Origin: Sipunculus nudus
Taxonomy: Eukaryota > Annelida > Sipuncula > Golfingiida > Sipunculidae
Direction of reading: 5' to 3'
Length of the DNA: 64,000 nucleotides
Assembly (NCBI GenBank): GCA_026874595.1
Contig: JAPPUL010000089.1
Span: 124,001-188,000 of the forward strand
The stretch's first letter is position 1. The number at the start of each line of letters is the position of its first letter. The position numbers were made by a program, and so were the translations under genes. The notes under the pieces are model-generated. The model was not told the origin of the DNA. It saw nothing but the letters and a program-made list of their open reading frames with translations, and did no database searches. Positions 35,408-44,831 of this stretch are shown piece after piece.

Positions 35408-35470
35408 AGTCGGGTCTTTAAATGTCTTGTTAAATTTAATGATAAGCAAAAGAGGCCCGACTTTTTTTTT
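35408..35470 (+). terminator. Intrinsic terminator after the hsp20 pair
   Basis: AGTCGGGTCTTT and AAGAGGCCCGACT pair (one mismatch/bulge) across a loop of about 27 bases, followed directly by a run of nine to ten T. It is placed 47 bases after the second hsp20 stop and well before htpG. Confidence 0.8.
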
Positions 35471-35648
35471 ATATAAGTAAGCTAGCCGTTAATAATCATG
35501 CTTTTTATTATTCTATAAAAAGCCTAACAAAAAAGCATAACAAAAAGATCAATAAAGAAAGCACTAAATCAAAGGCTATGGTATTTATTTAAAAAAGCTA
35601 TTTAAAAGCAAAATAATATATTGTTATAAGCGGAGGAAAAGTAAAAAA

Positions 35649-37634
35649 ATGGGAGTAAAGAGTCTAAAATTCAAGACAGAGGCACAGAAGGTATTAAAGT
35701 TAGTAACACATTCGTTATACTCAAATAAGGATATCTTTTTGCGGGAGTTGATATCAAACGCCTCAGATGCGATAGAGAAGCTTAGATTTGAATCGCTGAC
35801 AAATAAGGAGTTGCTTGAGGGGAGGGAGGGGGAAGATTTTAGGATAAAGCTTTATGTAGACAAAGAGCAAAAGACGCTAACGGTAGAAGATAATGGTATA
35901 GGTATGAGTGAGTCGGACATGATATCTAATTTGGGTACGATAGCGCGTTCTGGGACGCAAGCATTTTTGGAATATATGCAAAAGCAAAAGGAGGAGGGGC
36001 TTAAGGAGAGTCCTGAATTCATAGGGCAATTTGGGGTAGGGTTTTATTCTTCATTTATGGTATCGACTAAGGTTTTGGTACACAGTAGGAAGGCAGGAGA
36101 GGAGGGAGGGTATTTATGGGAATGTTCGGGGGAGGAGAAATTCAGTATTAAGGAGAAGGCAAAAGAAGGTGTTGGGACAGTGATAACATTGTATCTTACA
36201 GAAGAGGCTAAGGACTATCTTGAGGAATGGAAGATACGCGAGATAGTAAGGAAGTACGCAGATTATATAGAGTTTCCGATAGTTATGGATGTAGAGCGAG
36301 AGGAGGAGGTGGATAAGGGGGATGCTGGTGGGAGTTTAGATGAAAAAGATGATAAGGAAGTGGATGAAAAAGCTAAGGGAGAGGAGAAGGAGCCTGAGTA
36401 TAAGAAGGTGGTAAAGGAAGAGACATTAAACAGTCAAAAGGCGATGTGGTTGCGTGGAAAAGATGAGATAAAAGAAGAGGAGCACGAAGAGTTTTATAAA
36501 CACCTATCACATGATTTTTCAAAGCCGTTAAAACATATACACTATAGCGCAGAAGGGACAACAGAATTCAAGGCATTAATCTATATACCGAGTAAAAGGC
36601 CCTTTGATTTGTTTACTAGAGAGCATCCAAAGAGTAATATACATTTATATGTAAAACGAGTATTTATCCTAAGCAACTCAGAGTACGTGCTGCCGGAGTA
36701 CTTAAGATTTGTGTATGGGGTAGTAGATTCAAGCGACTTGCCGTTAAACATATCCCGAGAGCATTTACAAGAGCATGCGATATTGAAGGTGATAAAGAAG
36801 AGTTTGGTAAATAAGATATTAAACACGCTAATAGAGCTAAAAGAAAAAGATGCGAATGGAGAGTATAAGAGTTTTGTAGAGGAGTTTGGATCATTGCTTA
36901 AGGAGGGGGTGTACGGAGATCATGAGAATCGAGAGAAGCTGTTGTCGTTGTTGATGTACTATTCGACAAAATCTAAGGAGAGCCAAACGAGTTTAGATGA
37001 ATATATAGGTCGGATGGGAGAGGGACATAATGAGATATATTACATATCGGGAGAAGATAAGGAGTCGTTGGAAAAGATGGCACATCTTGAAGTATTTAGG
37101 AAGAAAGATTATGAGGTATTATATTTTCTTGAGCCGATAGATGAGATAATGTTGCAATATGGGCTTGAGTATAAGGGGAAGAAGTTCAAGTCTATATCTA
37201 AGGGGGATATAGATTTGGGTAAGGGGGGTGTGGAAGAGGGAATGGATAAGGATAGTAAGGAGAAGCTTGAGGGGGTATTAAAATATATAAAAGAAGAGTT
37301 AAAAGAAGAGATAAAGGAAGTAAAGCTGTCCGACAGGTTAGTGGAGAGTGTAGCGTGTTTAGTAAACGATGCAAATGACATGAGTGCAAGTCTTGAAAAG
37401 ATAATGAAGGCATATAATAAAGAGTTACCGAAGTCAAAGCGAATACTTGAATTAAACGGGCGTCATGCGGTAGTTGAGAAGATGAAGAAGATATATGAGG
37501 CGGATGCAAGCGATGCAAGGCTTAAGGATTATACATATTTAATATATGATCAAGCCTTAATATCTGAGGGGAGCAAGGTATCAGATCCGGCAAGGCTATG
37601 TAAGAAGATATCGGAGTTGTTGGTTAATGTTTAA
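35649..37634 (+). CDS. htpG: Chaperone protein HtpG (Hsp90)
   Basis: 661 residues. The N-terminal GHKL ATPase shows ELISNASDAIEKLRFESLTN, VEDNGIGMSESDMISNLGTI, SGTQAFLEY and QFGVGFYSSFMVS; the middle domain has FKALIYIPSKRPFDLF and the catalytic-loop LPLNISREHLQEHAILKVIK. The C-terminal dimerisation part ends with ARLCKKISELL. An acidic, Lys/Glu-rich linker of about 40 residues near 218-258 is longer than in most bacterial HtpG. It remodels client proteins with DnaK. It follows the hsp20 pair and a terminator, with GGAGG before the ATG. ddl follows 2 bases later, probably co-transcribed. Confidence 0.95.
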   Translation: MGVKSLKFKTEAQKVLKLVTHSLYSNKDIFLRELISNASDAIEKLRFESLTNKELLEGREGEDFRIKLYVDKEQKTLTVEDNGIGMSESDMISNLGTIARSGTQAFLEYMQKQKEEGLKESPEFIGQFGVGFYSSFMVSTKVLVHSRKAGEEGGYLWECSGEEKFSIKEKAKEGVGTVITLYLTEEAKDYLEEWKIREIVRKYADYIEFPIVMDVEREEEVDKGDAGGSLDEKDDKEVDEKAKGEEKEPEYKKVVKEETLNSQKAMWLRGKDEIKEEEHEEFYKHLSHDFSKPLKHIHYSAEGTTEFKALIYIPSKRPFDLFTREHPKSNIHLYVKRVFILSNSEYVLPEYLRFVYGVVDSSDLPLNISREHLQEHAILKVIKKSLVNKILNTLIELKEKDANGEYKSFVEEFGSLLKEGVYGDHENREKLLSLLMYYSTKSKESQTSLDEYIGRMGEGHNEIYYISGEDKESLEKMAHLEVFRKKDYEVLYFLEPIDEIMLQYGLEYKGKKFKSISKGDIDLGKGGVEEGMDKDSKEKLEGVLKYIKEELKEEIKEVKLSDRLVESVACLVNDANDMSASLEKIMKAYNKELPKSKRILELNGRHAVVEKMKKIYEADASDARLKDYTYLIYDQALISEGSKVSDPARLCKKISELLVNV

Positions 37635-37636
37635 AG

Positions 37637-38743
37637 TTGAGGGAAAAAGGCGTGAAGAAGAAGCTACGTGTTGGAGTATTATTTGGCGGCAAATCTGGGG
37701 AACATGATGTATCAATAAGCTCAGCCTGTTCCTTGCTTGAATCGATAGACATGAGTAAATACGAGGTAATACCGCTAGGGATAGATAAGGGAGGGAATGT
37801 GTTGGGGCGTTATGGGACGTATGAGATGTTGAAGAGAGGAGGGTATGAGCTATTAGATTTTGATAAAGTATCCTTTCCCTATGAAAGTTTTGGGATAGGG
37901 CTTATAGGGAGTGACATAGCTAAGGATTTGTTAGATGTTATTTTTCCGATGTTGCATGGACCTAATGGAGAAGATGGGGTAATACAGGGTTTGCTTGAGT
38001 TTGCGGGTTTACCGTATGTTGGCAGTGGGGTTTTAGGGTCTGCGATAAGTATGGATAAGGATATAATGAAGAAGGTAGTTAGCTGTCATGGGATATCTCA
38101 ATTACCTTACAAGAGACTACGTCGAGGGGAATGGCACTTGGAAACGGGGCGGGAGATAATTCTTTCTGGTATAGAAAAGGAGTTGAGCTATCCGATATTC
38201 GTAAAGCCAGCAAGTATGGGGTCCTCAGTTGGGGTTAGTAAGGTATTGGATAGGGGTGGGCTTAGTGGTGCGGTGGAATTGGCTTTTAGATATGGAGATA
38301 AGGTGATATTGGAGCAAGGGATAAAGGCACGTGAATTTGAGGTTGGTTTACTTGGAGACGATAAAAATATTATAAATAGTGTAATAGGGGAGGTGGTACC
38401 TTCGTCAGATTTTTATGATTACGAAGCTAAATATAGTGATGAAAAGGCATCTGAATTGATAATACCGGCTGTTATAAATGATAAAGAGCTAGAAGATGAT
38501 ATAATAAAGCTATCGCGCAAGGTCTTTAGCGTACTTGAATGTTATGGATTATCTAGAGCAGATTTTCTTTTTGAAGTAGATACAAACAGCTTATATTTTA
38601 ATGAAATTAATACAATACCAGGTTTTACAAGAAGCAGTATGTATCCAAAGCTTTTTGAATGTAGTGGTATATTGTATAATGAACTTATAGACAAACTAAT
38701 CCAACTTGCAATGGAGAGAGCCAAAGGAGAGATAAGAAGCTAA
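37637..38743 (+). CDS. ddl: D-alanine--D-alanine ligase
   Basis: 368 residues if started at the TTG at 37637; the GTG at 37652, with GAGGG 8 bases upstream, is the more likely start (363 residues). VGVLFGGKSGEHDVSISSAC and FPMLHGPNGEDGVIQGLLEF are the N-terminal signatures, KPASMGSSVGVSKV the ATP-grasp loop, and LYFNEINTIPGFTRSSMYPK the metal site. It makes the D-Ala-D-Ala dipeptide for peptidoglycan. It uses FVKPASMGSSVGV and a tyrosine-bearing loop as in standard ligases, so vancomycin-resistance D-lactate specificity is not indicated. Being coupled to htpG is unusual. Confidence 0.94.
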   Translation: MREKGVKKKLRVGVLFGGKSGEHDVSISSACSLLESIDMSKYEVIPLGIDKGGNVLGRYGTYEMLKRGGYELLDFDKVSFPYESFGIGLIGSDIAKDLLDVIFPMLHGPNGEDGVIQGLLEFAGLPYVGSGVLGSAISMDKDIMKKVVSCHGISQLPYKRLRRGEWHLETGREIILSGIEKELSYPIFVKPASMGSSVGVSKVLDRGGLSGAVELAFRYGDKVILEQGIKAREFEVGLLGDDKNIINSVIGEVVPSSDFYDYEAKYSDEKASELIIPAVINDKELEDDIIKLSRKVFSVLECYGLSRADFLFEVDTNSLYFNEINTIPGFTRSSMYPKLFECSGILYNELIDKLIQLAMERAKGEIRS

Positions 38744-38751
38744 TTAGCTAA

Positions 38752-39195
38752 TTACAAGATATTGGTGCTTTTGTTAATATCTATAATGGAGTTATAAAGG
38801 ATTTTGAGACCGGACTGAGCATTTCTTGACTTAAGATATTCTTTATAAAACATTTCTTGGAAATCAAAAAGAGCCTTGCTAAACGGGTAGTTTGAAACTT
38901 TAACACCAAATACGTTTTGAGATATAGTAAACTTTTGTAAGTCTTTTTTTATAAGTATTTTAATGGGCTGCTTAAATTTAAGTATTTTGTCATCATATCG
39001 TACACGGTTAATAAGGACTTCTTTTTTATTATTATCTTTAAAGTCCAAGACGTATAAATTAGAGCCTTCGATTAACTTATCGGCAATATCTTTGTAAATG
39101 TCGCTTAGATTAGTGTTTTGCTCTTTAAGAGCAGATACTTTAATGCATTCTATTTCAGATATTCTTTTTCTACGTTTACTTTTGTCATTCCCCAC
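38752..39195 (-). CDS. Hypothetical protein, possible PilZ-like or beta-rich domain
   Basis: 147 residues, GTG start at 39195 with AAGGAG 7 bases upstream. No signal peptide. A basic N-terminus (SKRRKRISEIECIKVSALKE) is followed by alternating beta-type segments (SNLYVLDFKDNNKKEVLINR, FKQPIKILIKKDLQKFTISQ, NVFGVKVSNYPFSKALFDF). The RKRxxx start and following beta strands faintly recall PilZ proteins, but the D/NxSxxG motif is absent, so I do not assign it. It converges on ddl 8 bases away. Confidence 0.5.
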   Translation of the reverse strand: MGNDKSKRRKRISEIECIKVSALKEQNTNLSDIYKDIADKLIEGSNLYVLDFKDNNKKEVLINRVRYDDKILKFKQPIKILIKKDLQKFTISQNVFGVKVSNYPFSKALFDFQEMFYKEYLKSRNAQSGLKILYNSIIDINKSTNIL

Positions 39196-39811
39196 AGTAG
39201 CACTCCTTATTAAGGTTTAATAAAACATTGTATTATTTACTTTTATGCCTTAAGGTATTATTAATATTATTCTCTTATAATTATATTTTCTTACTAGTTC
39301 ATTTTCGTTTAGTGTTATATCATTCTTTAACTAGAATATTTGTTTTAACTATCTGTTTATCTTTGTATAAATATCTTTTTATAAAAGCCAGTTTAGCATA
39401 GAGTTAACTGTTAAACTTGCTTAGACATGTATATTTTTAGTGATTATTTATTTGTTATTTTATATGACTATATTCTAAATTTTCTCTTATATTTTTTAAT
39501 GATTGTCTTAAGTTTCTCCCAAAATAGCTTACTAGATATAACACCTTATATAGGATATGCAATCGTTTGACTTATAAAATGTATTTTATATTTTTGTTAG
39601 GTTTTAATGTAGCGGGTAATTTGAAGGCAGGTGTTGTTATTTATTTAGGCAAAGGTATTTAGGCTTTTAGATTTTGTAGCTTAAAGCGACATAAGAAAGT
39701 CTTTATCTTAATATTTTCTAATGTCTGTATTCTTGCCTTTATATGCTTTACTTAAAAGCGATATTTATTGCAAAGTTGCTTTTATGTAGGTACACTAATT
39801 TTTATTGTGTT
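39196..39811. other. AT-rich intergenic region
   Basis: 616 bases between two minus-strand genes with no coding frame, RNA gene or strong repeat that I can support. The promoter of the 147-residue gene should lie near 39200-39260. Confidence 0.5.
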
Positions 39812-40831
39812 TTAATCTATAGTATCTGCCCATTTTAAAGTTGGCCAATAAGCTGTTTTAATGTTCCATTCTATCTCGAAGTTGTTTGGGAATGAGGTGT
39901 TTGTTATCTGTTCTTGCTTAAGACCTATTCCCCAAGAGGGTCCTGCGCCTGTAATATTGCTGTAATAGAGGTTTTCTATTGTACTTTGAGTATTGTTGCC
40001 AATAGCATTCATGCCATTATTTTGAGTTGCGTCAAATAGAGTTGTAGTATAGCATCTTGTTATAGTTGCATTTTCTGCGCTTCCAATGAGTCTTCCAAAA
40101 TTGCTTGGAGTCCCTGCCTTTATTTGTCCTGCAGAGTAGCAATCTTTTAGGATAGAAGAAGGACGAGCGTAGCCAACAAGTCCCCCAACAGTATTTTTAG
40201 CAGATATTATAAGACCATCTGAGTATGAAGCGCGTATCGTGCCTTTATTTGTACCAACAAGTCCTCCAGCATTATTATCAGTGGCTATTATGTTATTAGT
40301 ATTAGGAGCAGCTCCAAGCATTGCAAGTGCTCGTACATTTTCTATTATGCCTGTGCCTGTATTCTCTCCTGCTATGCTTCCTACGTTGTTTTGTCCTGCT
40401 ATACTGTTTACACGAATAGTAAGGCGTTCTATTAATCCGCTATTGCGTCCTACAAGACCTATATAACTTTCTCCTATGCTATTAATCTTAAGGTTTTGAA
40501 GCTCTTTGTAATTACCGTCAAAGCGTCCTGTGAAAGGGTTATCTGAATCTCCTATCGGTTTAAATTCACCTACATCCAAGTTGTTTAGGAGGCAGTAAGA
40601 GCCACTTAGATTTTCTTTTATTATTTCAAGGTCAGCTACTGTCTTTATAAGTGTTGCATTTTGATCATTACAGGCTTGTGTTTTATCCTTTGTGGGATCT
40701 CCTTCAAGTATTGTTTGAGCACTATTTTTACAACTACAACTATTAAATAAAGTGGCCTGTATTCCAATAGCTATGATTAGTATTAATTTTATATAATTCC
40801 TCTTCTTAGGCTGCATAAATGATACCCTCAT
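39812..40831 (-). CDS. GLUG-repeat surface lipoprotein, member 1
   Basis: 339 residues. The signal ends at a lipobox-like LFNSC, so it is probably lipid-anchored. A conserved pair of cysteines (QAC and SYC) follows, then the opening module LDVGEFKPIGDSDNPFTGRF, then repeats of the GLUG type, GGLVGTNKGTIRASYSDG and GGLVGYARPSSILKDCYSAG being the clearest, and a closing WPTL. GLUG repeats form a beta-helix like those of adhesins and IgA-protease-type surface proteins. It is the last of a minus-strand array of three related genes. Function is unknown; adhesion or surface layer is an inference. Confidence 0.75.
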   Translation of the reverse strand: MRVSFMQPKKRNYIKLILIIAIGIQATLFNSCSCKNSAQTILEGDPTKDKTQACNDQNATLIKTVADLEIIKENLSGSYCLLNNLDVGEFKPIGDSDNPFTGRFDGNYKELQNLKINSIGESYIGLVGRNSGLIERLTIRVNSIAGQNNVGSIAGENTGTGIIENVRALAMLGAAPNTNNIIATDNNAGGLVGTNKGTIRASYSDGLIISAKNTVGGLVGYARPSSILKDCYSAGQIKAGTPSNFGRLIGSAENATITRCYTTTLFDATQNNGMNAIGNNTQSTIENLYYSNITGAGPSWGIGLKQEQITNTSFPNNFEIEWNIKTAYWPTLKWADTID

Positions 40832-40895
40832 CTAATAGAATATTTACTAGATTATTTATATCTGTTAATAGACAGTACGAATTTTTAAACAGTAT

Positions 40896-41075
40896 CTATT
40901 TTGATGTATGCTCTGTCCTTGCCCTAAGCTTTATGTTATAAACTTCTTTACTTATCTTGTCTTTTCCAAGGGCATTTATACCTTCAGTCTTCATACATCT
41001 TGCAATGAATGAGCTTGCAAGTAATAATACAAGTCCGGATAAGATTAAGCTCATATTTAGATGTTTTCTCCTCAT
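40896..41075 (-). CDS. 59-residue signal-bearing protein, possible remnant of the GLUG family
   Basis: Read on the minus strand: ATG at 41075 to TAG at 40896. The product has a basic start (MRRKHLNMS), a hydrophobic core (LILSGLVLLLASSFIA), then RCMKTEGINALGKDK and a short charged tail. The C-x-x-x-GINAL stretch resembles C-x-x-GLNTL and C-x-x-x-GLNTI just after the lipidation cysteines of members 2 and 3 in the same array. It looks like the leader of a fourth member whose body has been lost, or a genuine small lipoprotein; the residue before Cys is Arg, which is poor for a lipobox. Confidence 0.5.
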   Translation of the reverse strand: MRRKHLNMSLILSGLVLLLASSFIARCMKTEGINALGKDKISKEVYNIKLRARTEHTSK

Positions 41076-41316
41076 GCTATTTTATTGCCATTCCTTTTGT
41101 TTTATATAAAAAACTATATTTCCTAGTATGGCTTTTAACACATAAGAGCTTACAGTCGATATTTTTTATAGTTCTAAGTAGGAGAGTATGGTGCTTATTA
41201 TAAGATATATAAAAAGGTTTGTCTAAAATTGTTAGTATTTGACAATGATAAAGAAGCTATATACTTAATGCTCTTCTAAGCGAGAAAGGCAATAAAGAGC
41301 ATTAAGAATGTGGTTA

Positions 41317-43134
41317 TTATGGATTATTTACTAAAGTAGGCCATGTTCCTGCGATAATCTTCCATTTTGATGTTGGTAATTGAGTCCACTTTTGTGTTGA
41401 ATGAGGCTTTCCATTTCTATCTACTTTTATACTAGTTATGCCGTACTGAGGACGTACATTTTGATTTGCGCTCTCCCTTGTGTAACATTTTGTTAGAGCG
41501 CCATTAGTAGCAAGGAGTCCTGCAAAATCTCCTTGTATCTTAGAGTATGATGTTGATGTATCTGTGATTATACTATTAGTATAGGCGTGAGATAAGCTTG
41601 CTCCTGAAAATAGGCCTGTAAAGCCGCCTATATAATATGATCGGACTGAAGAGCCTTTGCCTTTCAGATTCCCAGTTGAATAGGCATTTGCTATTTTTGT
41701 ATTGTCAGTTGATGCGCCTGCAAAGCCACCTATGTATAGGTATCCTCTTTTATAGTCTATATCTACAGCAGAATAGCTTTCTTCTATTGTATTATCATTA
41801 TGGTTTTTACCTACAAAGCCACCTATATACGATGAGCCACTTTGCGTAGACGTAGGACTGTAGCTTCTAGAAGGATTATAGCTTTCTTTAATATCTATCT
41901 TCCCTTGTGCCTTGCTCGTTTTTATTTTTCCACCAACTTGTGAACCTACAAGTCCTCCTATGTGGGCAGGCATGCTCCATATGAAAGTAGGTATTGAACC
42001 CATATTCCCTCCAGATACTGGTCCAGATACATTAGGATAGGCAATATTTACATATGATACGTTAGATTTAGTAATGTCTCCGGAGTTGTGCCCAACAAGC
42101 CCTCCTATAGCATCTATATCCGAATATGTTACGTTTCTACTTATCATTTGTACATTTACATTGCAGTTGTTTATAGATCGCCCGCTATTCTTTCCAACAA
42201 GGCCTCCTACGTTGCCGCTGCCAATTAGAGAGTTTAGACTTAATGTTACAGTCGCTATTTCATTTGTATTGTGTCCAACAAGGCCTCCTACGTTGCCGCT
42301 ACCGCTTACTTTATCTATCTTTACTGATATTAAGGATATCTTTCCCTGGTTAGAGCCAACAAGGCCTCCTATGTTACCAGTTCCCTCTACAGATATATTT
42401 TCAACTGATAGATCTTTCATAGTGCCGAAATTCTCGCCAACAAGGCCCCCTACTAAACTATCTGCTATATTACTTTCTGCACTTATTAAAGGTAGATTTG
42501 AGGATGAGTTAGGATGTCTTTGTAGAGCAACTCCGTTTAAATTGCCTTTATTAATTGCGGCAAACCCTCCAATGACTACTATATTTCTTGTTCCCTTCTT
42601 GGCATGTATTTTTGAGATGCTGGCTTTTGAATTTGTTATTGTACCATTATTAGTGTGTACAAAGCCGCCTATATCGTTTGTTGAGGTAAGCTGATTGGTT
42701 ATTTTTATAGATACATTAGATATCTGCCCATCGTTTTGTCTTGCAAGAGTAGCTAATGAGCCTGTAGCGTTTATTGATTCTATGTCTATATTTACGTCCT
42801 TGAATTGCCCTCTTTGGACTATGGTATCTATAAAACTATTTCCTTGTATCGTCGTTATTTTTATGGTTTTATTTTGACCATAAAAGGTGCCGGAAAACTC
42901 TCCTTTAGTCCGCCAGTCTTTAATTGTTATATCTTTTGTTAAGCAGTATGTTTCTGAACCCATTGCTGCAAGCTCTTGGGCAGTTGATATTTTAGTTGCA
43001 GCTTCACTACTACAATCCACTGCTTGGCTTATAGAAGGATCACCTGGTATGTATAACGTATTTAAACCCATTCCATAACATGAGAACATTGAAAATGTAA
43101 CAAATAGTAATGGTAATATCTTTTTTTTAGTCAT
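41317..43134 (-). CDS. GLUG-repeat surface lipoprotein, member 2
   Basis: 605 residues, the longest of the family. Lipobox FSMFSC followed by YGMGLNTLYIPGDPS, paired cysteines (VDC, YC) and the module ITIKDWRTKGEFSGTFYGQN. The body is a run of about ten GLUG-type units with IGGLVG, IGGFVG or VGGLVGHN cores spaced 25-45 residues apart, followed by Cys-Tyr-Thr and a WPTL ending. The build predicts a long right-handed beta-helix on the cell surface. It stands between members 1 and 3 on the same strand with the 59-residue remnant downstream. No sortase or secretion gene lies next to it. Confidence 0.78.
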   Translation of the reverse strand: MTKKKILPLLFVTFSMFSCYGMGLNTLYIPGDPSISQAVDCSSEAATKISTAQELAAMGSETYCLTKDITIKDWRTKGEFSGTFYGQNKTIKITTIQGNSFIDTIVQRGQFKDVNIDIESINATGSLATLARQNDGQISNVSIKITNQLTSTNDIGGFVHTNNGTITNSKASISKIHAKKGTRNIVVIGGFAAINKGNLNGVALQRHPNSSSNLPLISAESNIADSLVGGLVGENFGTMKDLSVENISVEGTGNIGGLVGSNQGKISLISVKIDKVSGSGNVGGLVGHNTNEIATVTLSLNSLIGSGNVGGLVGKNSGRSINNCNVNVQMISRNVTYSDIDAIGGLVGHNSGDITKSNVSYVNIAYPNVSGPVSGGNMGSIPTFIWSMPAHIGGLVGSQVGGKIKTSKAQGKIDIKESYNPSRSYSPTSTQSGSSYIGGFVGKNHNDNTIEESYSAVDIDYKRGYLYIGGFAGASTDNTKIANAYSTGNLKGKGSSVRSYYIGGFTGLFSGASLSHAYTNSIITDTSTSYSKIQGDFAGLLATNGALTKCYTRESANQNVRPQYGITSIKVDRNGKPHSTQKWTQLPTSKWKIIAGTWPTLVNNP

Positions 43135-43340
43135 AACTTTCCTCTATTGATTGTCTTTGAGCGTCACTAGTATTAACACCTACTTGGGGGGTTTAATGGC
43201 GGGGGGTTTAACTTGAGTCTTATAAAGCATAGGAGAGTTTGTTTTTACGATATGATTTTTTTTTTTAGTTTTAGGATATCAGTTTTTAGTTTTAGGATAT
43301 GATTAGAAGAGGAGAGTAGTATTACTTAGGAAAGTAGCGT
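43135..43340. repeat. Short direct repeats between GLUG genes 2 and 3
   Basis: Two near copies of GGGGGGTTTAA (around 43189-43212) and two to three copies of TTTTAGTTTTAGGATAT (around 43270-43310) lie in this 206-base gap. Confidence 0.7.
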
Positions 43341-44777
43341 CTATTGGTGAGGATTATCTATTAGTGTTGGTAAGTTATAATTTGAGGCTTTAGCGTATTC
43401 CCATATTGAACTTGTAAAGTCATTAGGTAAGCTTGCAGTACTTGTTAGGTCTTGTGATATTATGTCGGTGTTTGTTCCTACTCCGATTATTTGAAGCTGA
43501 GGGTTTGATACAAGATGACTGAATACATTTGTCATACTGGTATCTTGCGTATTTATTTTTCCTATAACGTTACCTATATTATTACTATTTGATGCACTTG
43601 TAAAAGCAGCATAAGATTCTGTAATTGTACCTTTATAGAAATATCCAACTAAGCCACCAGCAAGTAGACTGTTAGATATCTTGGCATTGAAATTTGTATT
43701 TGAGGCATAAGAATATAGTATAGTTCCTTCTGTATTATATCCAACCAGCCCTCCTGCATGTATTTGTGCTGCACTATCTACATCATATAATTCAATAATA
43801 GGCTTATTAGCGTATGATTTTTCTATCTTGTTGTTATTTAGCCCAACAAGTCCTCCTATATTTACATTTTTGGTTAGTGTTGCTTGTTGTATAGGTTTTA
43901 TATTTGTTTTAGAGGCTGATAGTATAATAGAGCCTTGATTTGCTCCTGCTATACCACCTACGTTTTCTATTTCAAACCCAAATTCAATCTCAGTATTTAT
44001 TACTTTGCATTTTATTATAGAGCCTTTGTTCTCTCCTGCTATTGCGCCTAGGTGGCCTTTGCCTCGGTTAACGATAGCAGTATTGCCTATAGAGGAGTTT
44101 TCTATTACCCCATTATTCTCATTAATGGAAACAAGACCTCCAACATCATTATCAGAAGAGCCTCCCTTACTGACAACTTTTATATTCGAAGTTATATTTT
44201 CTATATGATTAGCATTAATGGAAACAAGTCCTCCGACATAGCCAGTTCCACTTAATTGTCCATTGCCAACTAGTCTTATATCCTTTATTTTCCCCTCGTT
44301 TTTAAATCCGAGTAAAGCAGTATTGCTATTTGACTCAATTAAAGCATTAACAGCAATAGATATACTTTCTATATTACCACTTGAGTCTATAACATTTATT
44401 AGAGGGATGTAATTAGTAGTAGTTCCTGTATTAATGGTTAAAGTTTTGCTGTTTCCATAAAGATGTCCACTAAACTTAGGAATTTGTTTCCATGTGCTTA
44501 TGTCAATTACTATATCAGCTACTAAACAATGATTTAGATTATTTTGTAGAGCGTCATTAAGTTCTATTTGGTTCTTTACCGTGGTGTAGCTTGAATAGGG
44601 GGCTTTACATGAGTCATTTGTTTCGATTTTAGGTGGGGCTGGGTATATTATAGTGTTAAGACCATCATAATAGCAGCTTACAAGTAATAAGCTGGTTATA
44701 TATACTACTATAAATATATATAATATATTTAATATATTCCTCATATTAGTAAAAGCTATCCCTAGCTTTTTTAACAC
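43341..44777 (-). CDS. GLUG-repeat surface lipoprotein, member 3
   Basis: 478 residues from 44777; the signal region is long (FIVVYITSLLLVSC) and a start at the internal ATG of NMRNILNIL is possible. After the lipid Cys come YYDGLNTIIYPAP, paired cysteines (DSC, HC), and a DISTWKQIPKFSGHLYGNSK module closely matching member 2. GLUG cores include VGGLVSINAN, VGGIAGANQG, IGGLVGLNNN, AGGLVGYNTE and AGGLVGYFYK. The closing is LPTLIDN. It is the first gene of the array, after carB. The three members keep the same ends and differ in repeat number, the pattern of a tandemly duplicated surface family. Confidence 0.77.
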   Translation of the reverse strand: MLKKLGIAFTNMRNILNILYIFIVVYITSLLLVSCYYDGLNTIIYPAPPKIETNDSCKAPYSSYTTVKNQIELNDALQNNLNHCLVADIVIDISTWKQIPKFSGHLYGNSKTLTINTGTTTNYIPLINVIDSSGNIESISIAVNALIESNSNTALLGFKNEGKIKDIRLVGNGQLSGTGYVGGLVSINANHIENITSNIKVVSKGGSSDNDVGGLVSINENNGVIENSSIGNTAIVNRGKGHLGAIAGENKGSIIKCKVINTEIEFGFEIENVGGIAGANQGSIILSASKTNIKPIQQATLTKNVNIGGLVGLNNNKIEKSYANKPIIELYDVDSAAQIHAGGLVGYNTEGTILYSYASNTNFNAKISNSLLAGGLVGYFYKGTITESYAAFTSASNSNNIGNVIGKINTQDTSMTNVFSHLVSNPQLQIIGVGTNTDIISQDLTSTASLPNDFTSSIWEYAKASNYNLPTLIDNPHQ

Positions 44778-44831
44778 AGTAGTTACAATTTGGAGTTTAA
44801 AAAAAAAAAAAGTAAGTATACTTGTTTTAAG

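Noticed and set aside
39196-39811. tRNA or small RNA gene in the AT-rich gap
   Set aside because: No cloverleaf arms or T-loop sequence could be found; no conserved RNA signature.
44790-44831. Intrinsic terminator of carB
   Set aside because: There is a long T-run on the minus strand, but the preceding stem is only a 10-base palindrome without a loop.
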